Assembly: GCF_051014445.1 (NCBI RefSeq)
Contig: NC_135137.1
Coordinates: 30,505,501 to 30,569,500, forward strand
DNA: 64,000 nucleotides
Direction: 5' to 3'
Source of the DNA: Colletes latitarsis
Lineage: Eukaryota; Arthropoda; Insecta; Hymenoptera; Colletidae
The position numbers and the translations under genes were made by a program. The notes under the pieces are model-generated. The model had not been told where the DNA came from and did no database searches. It was given only the letters and a program-made list of their open reading frames with translations. Positions 24,301 through 36,619 of the stretch are shown here, one piece after another. The first letter of the stretch is position 1. Each line of letters opens with the position of its first letter.

Positions 24301-26270
24301 CTATTAAACGTTTGTAAATGGAGCTAGGTGATTCAACGGTTCCGCGATGGTACCGTAAACTTTTACGCGAAATGTCCCATCAAATGTAAAATTGGAATCG
24401 TTTATAGTTTGATAGATAAAGTTATCCTTCCCAACGGTCTCTCGATTCCGCGATAAAATTGTCGCCGATCGTCGAGAAGGTCCGAAATCAATTTTCTACG
24501 AATCTCATCGTTAATATTGAAATTCGAGAAAGAACAACTTTAGAAGGTCTCGAATTATGTAGAAAATTTTGATAATCTAATTACACGTGAAATGGAGATG
24601 TCTAGTCAGTGGGAATCGTTAATCCCTGTTCAGAATTCAGCGCAGGTTCCGTGCACCGCAGTTGGAGAGATCGCGAAGAATTTTGAACTGGGTTCATTTT
24701 GTTCATCATTTCGCGGCGTCTATCCGAACTTGAATCTTTCTTTACGATTCCTTTGGACGGAATTCTTGCTTGCGTTTCCCTCCCCCGGGTCGGTGGAAGT
24801 TGCGGGTCTCGAACAACTTTCATTAATAAGATAGTGAAATTCGCGCGTAGACCGTGCACGAAAGTTTTCGCTAGTTTTTCATTTCATCTTTCGTATCCTT
24901 TAGGATTTAAGGGAGCGACCGGTAATTTCTTCGCCGCGGGGACACAAACAAAACGAAAACGGTCAATATTTGCTCGCTGCGTCCGCGGTTTTAATGCAAA
25001 CAAGACGGAAAAGAGACGTCTGACGTATATAATACTCTTCTATTTTCTGTGTCTCGACGGAAATTGCGCGTTACGGTAACCCAGAATTCACGTGAACCGA
25101 TTTCACTTATCGCGAAATGATAATGCAGAGGAGTTTGTTTAGAACGAAACAAAAATGAAACGATTACTCGTATATCAGAACGAAGAATTGAAAAATGTTA
25201 GTATATACGATAACTTATGTCGTACTTCGATAGTACAGAACTTTTGGTAGGAAGAGGAAATAGAAAAAAGTTGACAAGTAATAGTGTCTGATTATTTAAT
25301 ACTAGATTTACGTTATCGTTTTGACAGGTTTCAGTCTCCATATTTAAGTTTATAAAACTCATAAATATGTTTTGTTAACAATTTATGTTGAATTTGATTA
25401 ATACAACGACACGAATATATGTCCTAATTAAAAGGAAATAACAAATTTCAAGAAAAATATGTGGAATCAATGTTCGTAAATGTAGTATTAGTGTGCAATA
25501 TAGTACGCTTGGCTAACAATATTATATTTATACATATCTAATAGTATTATTTATGTTTGTTGGAAATATTCCTGCTACATATTCACGAATGAAGTCTGTT
25601 TTCTAATACTATGACCAATGTTAATATTATATTATTTATTCTTCACATCAACCATTTGTGTTTTTGATTCTGTTACGTAAGAATTTTGTCTGGCAATGAA
25701 TTGGTTTCTTCCCCAAATACGTAATAGTTTTGAGAATACTAATACTAAAGTATTTTGTATTTCAATATTCTTTTATATTTTTTCAAATTAAAATCATGGG
25801 TAATACTCGCAAATCTTGATAGCGTAAAAGTTATCGGTGTTTATAAAACACACACTTAACGAAGGTAGAATAAAAACAAATTAACACTGGGGATCGATGT
25901 TGATTATAAAATGAACCTAACACTTATTCATTGTATTATAAAAGAAACCTGACTCATATTGTATCTCACAGATTTTACAAAAATATTAGCAAACAGTTCA
26001 AAATTTTCGTTTTACGAGTTCAAAAGCGATCCTTCGAATTAATGGTAGAATCCCATCAACAATTTTCAATATTTCTTTTATGAACTCCATTTCAACCGTT
26101 CCAATAATATCGACCACGAATCCTCCAATTTTAAACGCGTTTTATTTTAAAAATCCTCTTCCTCGTACAATTCTACTCATTGTGCATTTATTTTAATTTC
26201 ATGCGTCATAAAATCTCCAGTAAAGTATTAGCTTGGAACGACTAAACGTAAGGAAGTGACTTACGAACGA
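24301..26270. other. Mixed to AT-rich DNA, no supported gene
   Basis: 24300-25080 is moderately CpG-rich with overlapping frames on both strands. 25080-26270 is AT-rich with nothing recognised. Confidence 0.45.
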
Positions 26271-27560
26271 TACTTTATAGACGGATACCCTGATTTCGCA
26301 GCGTTCGCGCTACCATTTCCGTCAAGCTAAGATTCACAGCCCTCCAAGGTTCCTTTTCCAATGACCCCGGGAACACATCGGTCGAGTAACTAAATTACTC
26401 CATAACTTTTATCCCGGCCGCGCCATCGGCGTCGTCAAACTTTCCGTGGAAGCAGCCCCGAAGAGTTTGAGGATCATCTGACAGCCAGCTGCCGCCCCCG
26501 ATATATGCACTCCGTCCGCGCAGCGAGAGCGGCAGCCGTCTGTCGGAGTTCATTTCGTCGGGACTTAATAAACGTTTTATACGCGAGAAGACTGCGTCCT
26601 TTTTCACAATTCATGCCCGACGAGCTTCCGGAACGTCCAGAAACGATATCGTCGTTCCTTCTCGCGCGTTCTGAATTTTCGTGGATCCTTCGCGGGGCAC
26701 CGTCGAACGACGCGAGACTCGCGCGTACGACGGGTTCGAAGGAGTTTCGAGAGAGACAGGAAGTAGAGGACGGTGGAAGTGGCAAAGTGCGAATTTCGCT
26801 GGGCCGTCCAATTTTGAAGAAACGAGGCGAGGAGAGAGCAAACGAGAGCAACGTAAGGAGCAAGATTGGAGAGGGAGGCGACGTGGTAGCGTGCAAGAGT
26901 GGAGGGGGAGGGCAGAAGGAGGGAAAGAGTGCCTGTCAATCGTCGGGAAGGTGCACAGCCAAGGCAATTTCGCAGGGGTGGAAAATCAGGGCGATTCTTG
27001 AAGTCAGTAAATTTTCTTCGTCCTTCTCCTTTTCTCTGATCTCTTCCCTTGGACCGTGCCCGAGGATGTATACGTCCCCGAAAGAGGGGAAGGATACGGA
27101 AAAGGGGTTTGGGGCAGAAGAGAGAAGATAAGTAGAGGAGACAGAGAGGGTAGACAAGAAGCCAGGGCAAACGTACGTGGGCATAACCGGAGCAAAGTGA
27201 AAATTGCTGGAACCATTCGGTAGGATTGACCTTACGTGCCGCTCTATATCCCTGAGACCGTTCGCAACGGCCTTGTATACATGTCCCCGCGTATCGTTGC
27301 TCCCGTGTGTGGGTGCTCTGCACACGCGTACGTACGCGCGACGAGAGAACGTCCTCCGGTACACATAAATATCCAGGATTTTCCCCCGGCACGCTGGAAG
27401 TACTTCTTAGGCCACCTTTCTCTCCGGGATTGTCGAGGATTTCGACCGTTGTTCGGCGCGAGCTATTGCAGAATAATTCGTCCGTTCGTGAAATCGACGG
27501 GACGATGTCCGCGATCATCCTGGATCATTCGCCAGGAGAGATTTAGTGTCTTTGAACCTC
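26271..27560. other. CpG- and purine-rich block with spurious long frames
   Basis: The + strand is rich in G and A (26750-27170). This removes stops on both strands and produces frames up to 304 codons on the - strand (26604-27518) and 208 on the + strand (26505-27131). Several frames are open at once and the translations are Arg/Ser/Leu-rich without domains. I treat them as artefacts and the block as possible regulatory DNA. Confidence 0.4.
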
Positions 27561-27746
27561 CAAAGATTCTCATTATTTTCGTACGCGTTCTCGAAAATAT
27601 TTTACTGCCACCTAACACGTTTGCTATGATTATTCTGCTGGAAAACTAATTATCACCGATTCTATTTGTAATTGAAAACTAATTGTCACCGATTGATTCG
27701 GAGTATTCGTTCAACTGCGTGCAAATGAAATATATTACATAATTTG

Positions 27747-27957
27747 ACACATTGACTGCTGTGCCATATATGGGTGACATGATTCTTCACTGAGCAGCTA
27801 AAACAATTGATTCTTAAGTTTAGATGTTAAAGAAAATAAATCTAGATAGAACTCTTGAATTTTAACAAGTCACTTGGATATACTACTTTCCAGTTGTCTA
27901 AAAATAAAGTTTCGTTTTCGTGGACAATTTAAGGAGTTTGGTCTGGCAGTCAACGTG
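27747..27957. mobile_element. CACGTTGACTGC-family TTAA-type element, diverged flanks
   Basis: Left end CACATTGACTGCTGTGCC and right end GGTCTGGCAGTCAACGTG are inverted. Flanking tetranucleotides TTGA and TTCA look like decayed TTAA. The interior order matches 52540-52777 (TGGGTGACA, AGATGT, GAATTTTAA, GGCAGT). About 211 bp, non-coding. Confidence 0.72.
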
Positions 27958-27959
27958 TT

Positions 27960-29664
27960 CATATTCTCAACAGTGCGTCAAATATAATGTAACGTTGGTT
28001 TTGGAAATATGCACTAACGAACGTGTAAAATTTAAAATTAACACGAGTTTGAAAATCGCAGGAAATGATTTTAACCGAAGTACTACTTGTTTATGGCGTC
28101 TGACCATTGCGTGCTGTTTCTACTTGCATTACTCTTCGTAAACATAGTCAGTGGTATGCAGTAACGTCTGTTTCTCATCGATCTCTCTATTTTGTAGCTA
28201 CTTAGGATTAAAACGGATAATTCCATAGTCAGAATTTACGAAACATCGATGAAAGTAGAAGTAGCGAGTAATGGACAGACACGATGGATTTTCAAAATCG
28301 ATTATCTCGAAAACAAAGTCTTGGAGCAGAAAGTTTCGTTCTTCATTTTCGATATACTTTTTGATGGAAAATTATTTCTAATTACTGTCATCGTACAATT
28401 CAGGAATTCGTAGTTTATACTGCTCAATTGTATATGAAATTGCTTGACGGATTTTGACACGATTTTAGTGAATGTGAATGCATATGTATTTATTTAATAA
28501 TGCTTCTGACTGTTTGCAGTCCCCGTCAGTTTAGAAGAGAACCATATTCGTCATAACAGAAAATAATATGATTTTACAGTAATCATAGTTAATGTAAAAT
28601 CAAATGCATATATATGCATTGTTTTGAAATTATTCGAACAATAAATAGTATGATTCGCACAACAAGATCAATTACTAAACACTATCAACTTCCGATTAAA
28701 AAATATTTAGAATATTTTCACTTTCATATTTTGGTTTCAGACAATAGATGACTTTGCTGCTACTTTACGTATTTCGATGCGTTACATATACACATACGTC
28801 TATTATTTTTGTTCCGATATGCTTTTGCACATAAACTTGCTCGATGCTCCGTTATACAATGCGTTCCTCTCAATTTCGTACAATATTTTTTATATTTTCC
28901 GATCGAGATCAAAGCGTAAAAACGAAGCTTCAAAAGTGTTAAGGATTTGTAAAGGTTTCCACGGTTATATAAGAGGAAGCTGAAACAACGGTGCCACGGA
29001 TATGAAAAGAAAACTACGAGGAAGCAAGGGCAGATCTGGGATTATACTCGTTGCATCGAATATTCCATGAATACCGTAAAACCGTGAATTGGTTCTCCAA
29101 TTGCAAACTTATCACCCTTCTTGTCCGACCGTCTACAGTTATATCTTGACTCCCATGGTAACCATTGGGAATATTGCGCCACGTCGATCCCCCGACACAG
29201 CTGGAGAGCTCGTGAGTCGATCGTCCGGTGTCCGACATAGTCATTTAAAAATCTACCTCGGTCTGTGCTTCGCGCTCCAACTCCTATCCCCTTAATTCTC
29301 TCTTCCTGCTAGCAATCTATCCTTCCCGTCGACCAAAGGTCGGGTTACCCAACGTTCCCTCTGGCTTCTCGCTTCTTCTCCTCCATCTTTCTTCCGTTCA
29401 AAGGACGAAACGCGCAGCAAGTTTGCGGATTACGGCGAAACCAAGATTCTTCGACCTGCAAGCTTTTTTCACCTTTCTTCTACGATACCAGAGTATATAA
29501 ACGATGACAGTGAAAAATCTCGCGCCTTGGAAACTGCAACTGACACTTCAAAATAGGATTCATGGACAACTGCAATTCGTATACTGGTTCTTGAAAGCGT
29601 TCTCTAATGTTTCCAGGTGTTCACAAATATTCTTAGAAACTTGGATTTAACAGTTAAGACAGCT
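27960..29664. other. AT-rich to mixed DNA, no supported gene
   Basis: Contains ATGCATATATATGCAT, a short palindrome near 28605, and a TATATAAACG motif near 29494 without other promoter evidence. No gene or repeat family recognised. Confidence 0.4.
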
Positions 29665-29820
29665 TGTAATTTTTGCGTACTGTGTTTTCGCGAGAAGTTG
29701 GCTAGCGAAAGGAATGCGGGTCTGATTGGTACCTAGATCGCCACGTATCGTCGCCATTGGTCGTAACGACGAAAATGAAAGGGGATAGTCAACTTCTCAC
29801 GGGTGCACAGTACAAATTAT
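29665..29820. mobile_element. Short TIR element, CGCGAGAAGTTG family, copy 2
   Basis: Left end GTACTGTGTTTTCGCGAGAA and right end CAACTTCTCACGGGTGCACA are imperfect inverted repeats. The interval is the reverse complement of copy 1 at 690-862, sharing CTAGCGAAAGGAATGCG and ATCGCCACGTAT. It has no coding capacity. Confidence 0.72.
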
Positions 29821-30753
29821 TCCAGTCTAATAGCTATCGTAACATCGAAAAGGCAAAATTGACATCTTAATATTGAATTTTTCGGTTGCAATTTAACTTT
29901 CTTTCGTTTCGTTGAGAGACATTAACTTGGATGAAGAGCGTAAAGAGTGGAGACGCGAGAAACACGGAAAGTGAACGCGTAGGTGGTCAGGCGGCGCGAA
30001 GACAGGGATTAGCTGTCGCAGCAACTCTCGATGGTTTAATCTGCCAGGTTTTTTTTTCTGGTACATAGCGGAGACACGGGAACGATTCGAGCAGCGGCTG
30101 TGGGAACAAGGACGTTCGAACGATGGGGACAGAGAGGCTCGCGCGCGTGTACGTTGCACAAGGACGACAATAGGGACAGTGGAGAGCGAGAGAAAGCGAT
30201 CGGAAAAGGAATTCGTTAGTGAAAACTGCTGCCCCGAGGATTGGGATCTTTTTACTTGAATTGTCGTCCGGATAAAGCGATGGAATGCGGTTACGCCGTG
30301 CTCTCGCTCCGCAACCAACAAAAGGAATTCGATCGTTAGCTCGCCGCTCGAAATGAAACTGTTACCCGGCTACCGAACGTACGATGTACGCCTCCGTTCC
30401 CAGAGTTCCAGCTTACCACCGCGAGATGCTTCCCTTCCAGCCTCGAGAGATAATCTCTTCCCTCGCTCTTGGAATTTCCGATGATCGTTCTCGTTTTCGT
30501 GTCCAACTATGCCCGTCGCGGCGCGGACCTGAAAAGGGAACGAGCGTTACCGAATTTCCAAACGTTACGGAATTCACTCCAGCGCACGATTGCGAAACGT
30601 CGTGACCGATCGTGTAATATTAATATCCTTAACGTTCGAATGCACGTTTTGTTTTTCATCAAGGGTGGAATTCTAGCCATGAAATATTTAAAGAAATTTG
30701 GGGCAGTTTGTTGTGCGATACAAAAATATCTTTGAGAAAATTCGGTTCGAGTA
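29821..30753. other. CpG-rich block, candidate regulatory DNA
   Basis: GC-rich between about 29930 and 30620. The - strand frame at 29893-30321 has no domain. Nothing else is recognised before the mariner-like relic. Confidence 0.35.
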
Positions 30754-31040
30754 TAGAGGGTGTTCGGCTACTCCTGGGAAAAATTTTAATGGGAGATTCT
30801 AGAGGCTAAAATAAGATGAAAATCAAGAATATTAATTTCTTGATTGAAGCTTCGTTAAAAAGTTATTAAAAAATTAAGTTAAAAAATTTCAAATCATTCT
30901 GAAAAAATTATTTTCGATTGCAGGGGTCAGCTACAATCGTTTTTGGTGAATACACATACCCCCGAAATCCTACGTAATTTCGAGAAAAAAAATTCTTTAC
31001 TAATTTTGTAACTCTCAATCAATAAATTGGTATTCTTGAT
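30754..31040. mobile_element. Mariner-like TIR element, copy C, truncated
   Basis: TATAGAGGGTGTTCGGCTAC starts a left terminus matching copies A and B, followed by one GCAGGGGTCAGCTACAATCG module. The match reaches TTGGTATTCTTGAT at 31040, which lies in the right terminal repeat of copy A. It then stops, so the last part of the right TIR is missing. Confidence 0.8.
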
Positions 31041-31385
31041 CACGCGCTGATTGCGTAGATAGATTAGGTTGTCCCGAATGAGCATATTCAACTATAAAAA
31101 TATTGAATTTTACTGTTTCAGGAAGAAGAATATTTAATATAAATTTAATAAGTATTAAGAACAGTTCCTTGTTAGCTTTGTATGTCAAAGGATCAATTAT
31201 TTTCTGTTCGATGGTTAAAGCACAATATATCAAGGTTTCTACTTAAATATTTCATAATTCTAGACATTGAACCGATGCTAACTATAAATTCTAATTTTTT
31301 TCGTAAGGTTATCAGTCTAGGTAGTGTTATGAAAAAATTGACAGAAACTTTAAGGATGATTTTCATATTATTTATTTATTATTAA

Positions 31386-31594
31386 CCCTTAAGTGAATTA
31401 TTAGGGCCGCTGCACAAAGTTTAAACTAATATTGTATAATATATGTTAATATAATTATTTGAAAATTTATGTAATCCTCCGTTAGTTCATTATTTTTTAA
31501 ATGATTTAAAGGAAAGTTGATTTCCATTTGCCAATACAGTAAAAATTAATATTAAGTAAAATAATTCAGTTGAGATTGAAAGTCCACTTAAGGG
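31386..31594. mobile_element. TTAA-flanked MITE, CCCTTAAGTG family
   Basis: TTAA occurs at 31382-31385 and 31595-31598. The ends CCCTTAAGTGAA and TCCACTTAAGGG are inverted. The 209-bp interior is AT-rich and non-coding. Target and CCC-start ends fit a piggyBac-derived MITE. The TIR differs from the families at 23945 and 34750. Confidence 0.85.
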
Positions 31595-32362
31595 TTAAAG
31601 ACACGGAACACAATCAATAAACAAAAATTGAAAAGTAAAAGTGAAAATACGATCGTTCCATCGAGAATCGATTATCCTCCGCAGTTTAATTTTTGCCCAA
31701 GCTACGCCATAGTGAAATTATCAACAGGATTTTTAGTATCGGCGATCAAAAAGCAGCCCGAACAGTAAGGACTGCAATTTGGAAGTCATTAATAATTCGG
31801 TCGTTATAATTAATAATTTCTAACGAATCCACAGATGAGCCCCATCCCGAAACGTGAAACATTTATCAGACTATTATTGCGCGAATGCTTCGTCAGTGGA
31901 ATTTCAACGTGGCACGGCAACGGGGAGGCAACGAAATTATTCAATAATGGCGACACGCGGTATAAAGATAATCCTCGCGGAAATGGAATCGCTCGGAACC
32001 TTCTACACGTTTTCTTGACTGAAATTGCCCCCGTGAAAGATCGCCCGGCGAGGGAGAAAAGTTCTAAAAGGAGGCAAAGAGTTTCATGAAATTAGTTGAA
32101 GCAAGTTTTCTCGCATTTGACTTTATAACGTTCAATAAAATGGTCAGGGTCCTTTAACTCGCAAATTTTCGCAGCGAGAGCGTTTCAAGTTCTTTCGCTG
32201 AAAACTAATACAGGTTGATAGCGTCAAGGGGGATGGCGGAAGTGGAGGGAAACGATCGAGAAAGTAGCACGAACGGAGTGATAAGAGCTAAATCGAACTC
32301 TCAAAGAGGCCGATCGGACAGTAAAGCGCGCGGACAATGAAAGGGTAAATCGAGCCGAGTTG

Positions 32363-32383
32363 TCTAATGCATATTAATAAGGG
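32363..32383. promoter_or_regulatory. Octamer-like motif copy 1
   Basis: TAATGCATATTAATAAGGG lies in a GC-richer block. A copy with one difference lies at 34122-34142. The motif combines TAAT and ATGCATATT, which resembles homeodomain and POU-type sites. A role as a binding site is inference. Confidence 0.4.
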
Positions 32384-34121
32384 CCAGAACGTCCACAAAA
32401 CTCGGCTTCAATTTCAACGCTGGATTTCTAAGGAATTGTCGCCGATTTTTCTCGCCCAATCCCATCATAAGGGACATAATCTCCTACGATCAACTTGTTC
32501 CTTTTCGTTCAAACAATTTTGCTCTACGGAAACAAATGTCTAATTTTTATTGACTGAATTTTCTAAAATTTTCTTTGGTAAAAAACCACAAATTTTTTCA
32601 GTATATTTATTATGTCCACGATATTTCTTTTTCTAGTATTACATATTGCGGAGGGTTCTATGAGGGAGAAACGAAACGTCGTGAAAATAATAAATGTATC
32701 CATAAACGTTTGTCTACAGCGTTTTACGACCGCTTTTAAACATGTATAAGATACATCCTGGTTTTATGATATATTTATCTTCCAAAAAGACGAATATTTA
32801 TGAATTCTCTTGACGAAGTTTGATTCAATGTTCGCGCTAAAGGAGTGAAAAAGAATTTAACGTTTTTTCAGACTCCTTCGCTTTATACTAGAATTGATAT
32901 AAATGCTTGCTGGTTATAAATACAATTGAACAATAGTAATAATAGCAAGCAAGTTTAATACAATGACGTTTCTTTTTCATTCTTGAACATAAATGACTAT
33001 CATTAAAATTGTACAAAAGAAAAGAATAAATCCTTCCTTTCAGTGCAGAAGGTGATGATTACAAAGAGAGAACAATACTTCGAGAGGTGAGAGATATTAT
33101 CTTATGATCAGTACGATTACCGTGAGAAATGAGATACGTATATACGCGTGTCTAATTCTGAACAATTTAAAAGACAGAATTGTTTGAATAATATAATTCC
33201 CAGAACATCTCGAGCCAGAAGATTTTTATCGTTGTTACATGTAGTAATATACAGGGTGGAATCATATTCAGCGACATTATTACCTCCTGAAATATTGTCC
33301 TCTTCACCTAAATCGCCGTGTGCATTATAAACGACTATCGTGACAAAGTTACTCCAATTTCCGTCGCGAATATTTCTTTGAAACCCGAGTCGATCGACGC
33401 TCCCGCGTAACTTGCCCCGGGAGATCCATTTTTTGGCGTTTACGTCACATCCTGTTTTCATTCCGCATACGTAAATGTTCGGCCGAACACGAACCAGTAT
33501 GTTTGCACTCTATTACACCCTCTGCACTGCTGCAAATACGTGCGTACACGGGTTTCCAATTGGCGCATTATACAACCGTGCAGCGAATTGTTACGTACGA
33601 TTCAAAAGATCATTATGGATAATAACCCGCAATTTTGACCTCTGAATCCCTCTCTTGTGGCGATTCGTTATTTCAAACGCGGTAATTTACCACCGAATCC
33701 TAAGGCGATCGTGCACCATTTAAGAGAACACTTAACAATCCTCGTCGAGGATCTCAAAAGACATATAAATATTCGAGTTACTCTTGGGTTAAATAGCCAA
33801 ACTTCAAAAGTAAATGCTTGACTTCTACGTTTATAAAACTACACAATTTAGAAGGCGAATTTTCTCTAAAAATGGTATCAAAACTGATCGACGATATTGT
33901 ATACTTTTATGTCAGGCTCGCTGTTACTATTTTGCGTTTAGTTGAATTTAGTATCCCAGCCAGCGCTCTGGTTGCCTGAAGTATCACTACGTAATACGTT
34001 CATTAGGCGAAGGAAACACCGACAGCCGGAATCTCGTCTGAAAAAGGGGGACCGTAAAACAGTGACTCGATGAATGGCTCGAAAAGCGGTCGACGAGGAG
34101 TAGGTAAGTCGGCCAGGCTCC

Positions 34122-34142
34122 TCTAATGCATATTGATAAGGG
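34122..34142. promoter_or_regulatory. Octamer-like motif copy 2
   Basis: TAATGCATATTGATAAGGG preceded by TC, differing at one base of 21 from 32363-32383. The sequences around the two copies are otherwise not obviously alike, so this is not simply a duplicated segment. Confidence 0.4.
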
Positions 34143-34749
34143 CGGAGCGAGAACTCGTCGTTCATCATAGTCGAATCGACTGAACGGTCGGTCTCTCGTC
34201 GCTCCTCGTCCTCATCAACGAAGCGTGATTGACGAAAAAGGAAGACGATGCAGACGTCCCGCCACGTCTACGCTTTAAGAGACGGGGGGATTGTCTGGTG
34301 AGACGGGACAATAGGTGTAATCATATTCGCGCGGTAAATTAACGCTCGAGCATAAACACCCGGATGATATTAGGTGGAGGATATCGTGGGTCCTTTTATA
34401 GCGTCGCGGAATTACGACTGACATTGCGAGATTAAAATGGGCTACCGCGGCAATTTTGCGTGCAGGAATGAGCGTACGATATTAGCATAGAGAAGAGAAT
34501 AGCGCACGGGAACGAATAAACGCTTATTTATGGTTTCACCAGGAGAAAGAAACTTAAGTGCGTTTTACGCGTCGCCGGATTAATAATGGGAGGGAGACCG
34601 TGACGCTTTGATTTTGGGACAATGGTCCCTGTCTTCGCTCTTGGCGTATTACTAGCCGCGGAATGTCCTACCATTCCGTTATATGGCCGGGCATCGAGTT
34701 TGTTATTAAATTTGAATAAACGTTGTCCCCTCTCTAGAGGGTTCTTTAA

Positions 34750-34967
34750 CATTAAAACTACCGAAATGGCCAAAATAACACATTCGTAATTTCTAATAAA
34801 AATTGTACAAAATTTACTCAGTCAGATTTTTGAAAACTGAAACGTAGTTTTTTTATAAGAGAATGCATAAACATTTACTAACATTGCATTATACACTTCT
34901 TCAAGTATCTATCGTTTTAATCTCTTTGGTAGAAATAAATACACCATGATTGTCGGTAGTTTTAGTG
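34750..34967. mobile_element. TTAA-flanked MITE, CAYTAAAACTACCG family
   Basis: TTAA at 34746-34749 and 34968-34971 encloses 218 bp. Its ends CATTAAAACTACCGAAATGG and TGTCGGTAGTTTTAGTG are inverted. AT-rich and non-coding. The insertion site and size fit a piggyBac-type MITE. Confidence 0.88.
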
Positions 34968-34971
34968 TTAA

Positions 34972-35390
34972 CGTTATTCGTTGAATGAATTTAATGGTTT
35001 TTAATATCCATCTGTGATTGGGATTAAATAATATTATTCAGTACATAAATTAAATAGTTCGTGGCATACCATCTGTGATAACATATGTGTAATAATGCGA
35101 TACCTTTGTTGACATTTTAAATTTGAATTCTCATTAATAGTTATTTATTATTTTCACGGTATAAGAATTGGAATTAATGGTACTAAAATATGCTTACCTT
35201 AAATAACTGTAGTAAGTCCATCACTCTAATTAAATTAAATATTTCTATATCGTTACTAGTTTCGCACGTCTAGATATCAATTCAAACGATGTATTCTAAT
35301 ACACAAATGAAACATAAAGAATTATCGCGAATTAAATTCTCAATGCGTGTTAAAGAATCCAACTTTAAAAGTCTTTAATATACCATCCAT
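34972..35390. other. AT-rich DNA, no feature seen
   Basis: No repeat or coding signal is supported. Confidence 0.45.
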
Positions 35391-36380
35391 CGATCCGACC
35401 GAGAGTCATCGCCGTGATTTTCCACGGGATAAATACGCGATAAATTGCCCAGGTAGATCGTCGCGAGCTCTCGATCGGCCTTTTAAAGGGGACCCGCAGC
35501 GCCTAGACTACCGAAGAGCTGTAAATTGTCTCGGTAACTGAACAAGTTAAATTCCCGGGGCTCCTCGAACTAGAAAGAACGATTCCTGGCGAGAAACGAA
35601 GAGAGAGGGAGGGAACCGCCGCGGGGTAGGGGAACCTGGCGAAAAGAGAAGAAGCTCCGGCTTGGCGTTTCACATGGTAATCCTCTCATGAATATCCTCA
35701 AAGGACACTCCACCCCCCCCCCCCCCCTGCCTTCGTCGCTGTGCCTCCCCTCGCCCATCTGCACGAGCACACCTAAGAGACCCGCGTCGGTAGGGAAGTC
35801 GCGCAAGACGCAGACGAATCGCTGCTCGCACTCGCGCGTCTGATGCGTGAAAAGGGGTCTGAGGTATGGGCGAGGGTGGGGGACGTGTGAGACCTCTCTC
35901 ATTCGATTAGGTCGAAGCAAAAGCTTAGCGGCACGCTCGCCCCTTGGAGCCGAGTAATTTGATTAAAACTCCGATGACGCGAGTAGGTGTCGATGTCGAG
36001 AGGATCCGGCTGCGGGAACACCCACGTCTGCGACTCGCGATACGTCGGGACGAAGCCGTACGACGACTTCTTTCGCTTCATCTGCATTCCGAGCGTGTTC
36101 ATCTGCCGGGCTGCATTTCGCCGATAAAACGCAGGAACGGATTACTCCTCCTCCGGGAATCCATCGGTGGACAATCGCGTCGTTCGCCGCGCCGAGAGGA
36201 ATAGGAACTTAAGGAGGACACCGGCTCTGAGGGATTTCGGAAAATCCAATTTTTATTTTACATTCTTTTTCCCCCACGACGCCTTCAATTTATGGAACGT
36301 CGAAGCGGCGTCGAATTGCGCGGGCGAAGGATCGCGTGCAGGAATATCGTAATCCTTAATAGCTTTTTATTTTTGTTAAA
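35391..36380. other. CpG-rich block with a C15 run
   Basis: GC-rich with a 15-base C homopolymer at 35713-35727. Frames on both strands span low-complexity sequence. TTTCACATGGTAATCC at 35668 has a near-identical partner at 37006. Confidence 0.35.
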
Positions 36381-36445
36381 TATTTAAATTTGGTTGAAAA
36401 GGAATTTTGTGACTTCAATGTTAAAGGACCCAACATCTTGCTTAG

Positions 36446-36613
36446 AAAGAGAACTTGCTCGTTGAACGCGTGGAATGTACAATTGAGAGCATTCCAAGAG
36501 AAGAATCTTTTTGGTGGGTTGAAAAGATCAAGAAGCACCATAGTCCATTCGATATGGCTACTGTTGGTGGACATAGATTTACTCGAATGACAGCTGCGGC
36601 CTCTGTATTCTGA
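36446..36613 (+). pseudogene. Protein-like fragment, unidentified, ends in a stop
   Basis: A 55-codon frame opens directly after TAG at 36443 and ends in TGA at 36611. Its composition is protein-like, with residues such as SFWWVEKIKKHHSPFDMAT followed by GGHRFTRM. The preceding stretch at about 36390-36442 is open in another phase, suggesting a frameshift at about 36443. Alternatively CTTGCTTAG could serve as an acceptor for a small terminal exon. I do not recognise the family. A decayed gene or retrocopy fragment is most likely. Chance is not excluded at this length. Confidence 0.35.
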
Positions 36614-36619
36614 ATTTTC

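Larger units (their letters stand above)
31600..34745. other. Long stretch with CpG-rich parts at 31.7-32.5 and 33.9-34.7 kb
   Basis: No gene is supported. 32520-33110 is AT-rich and 33480-33780 is mixed. The 114-codon - strand frame at 33117-33461 has no recognised domain. The two GC-richer parts each hold one copy of a shared 21-bp motif, described separately. Confidence 0.4.

Noticed and set aside
26604..27518. 304-codon open frame on the - strand
   Set aside because: The G/A-rich + strand lowers stop density in several frames at once. The translation is low complexity without a domain, and the + strand has a 208-codon frame over the same DNA.
34098..34110. GTAG-GTAAGTC resembling a combined junction
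   Set aside because: The upstream sequence is purine-rich, so an acceptor is not supported. It could at most be an isolated donor.
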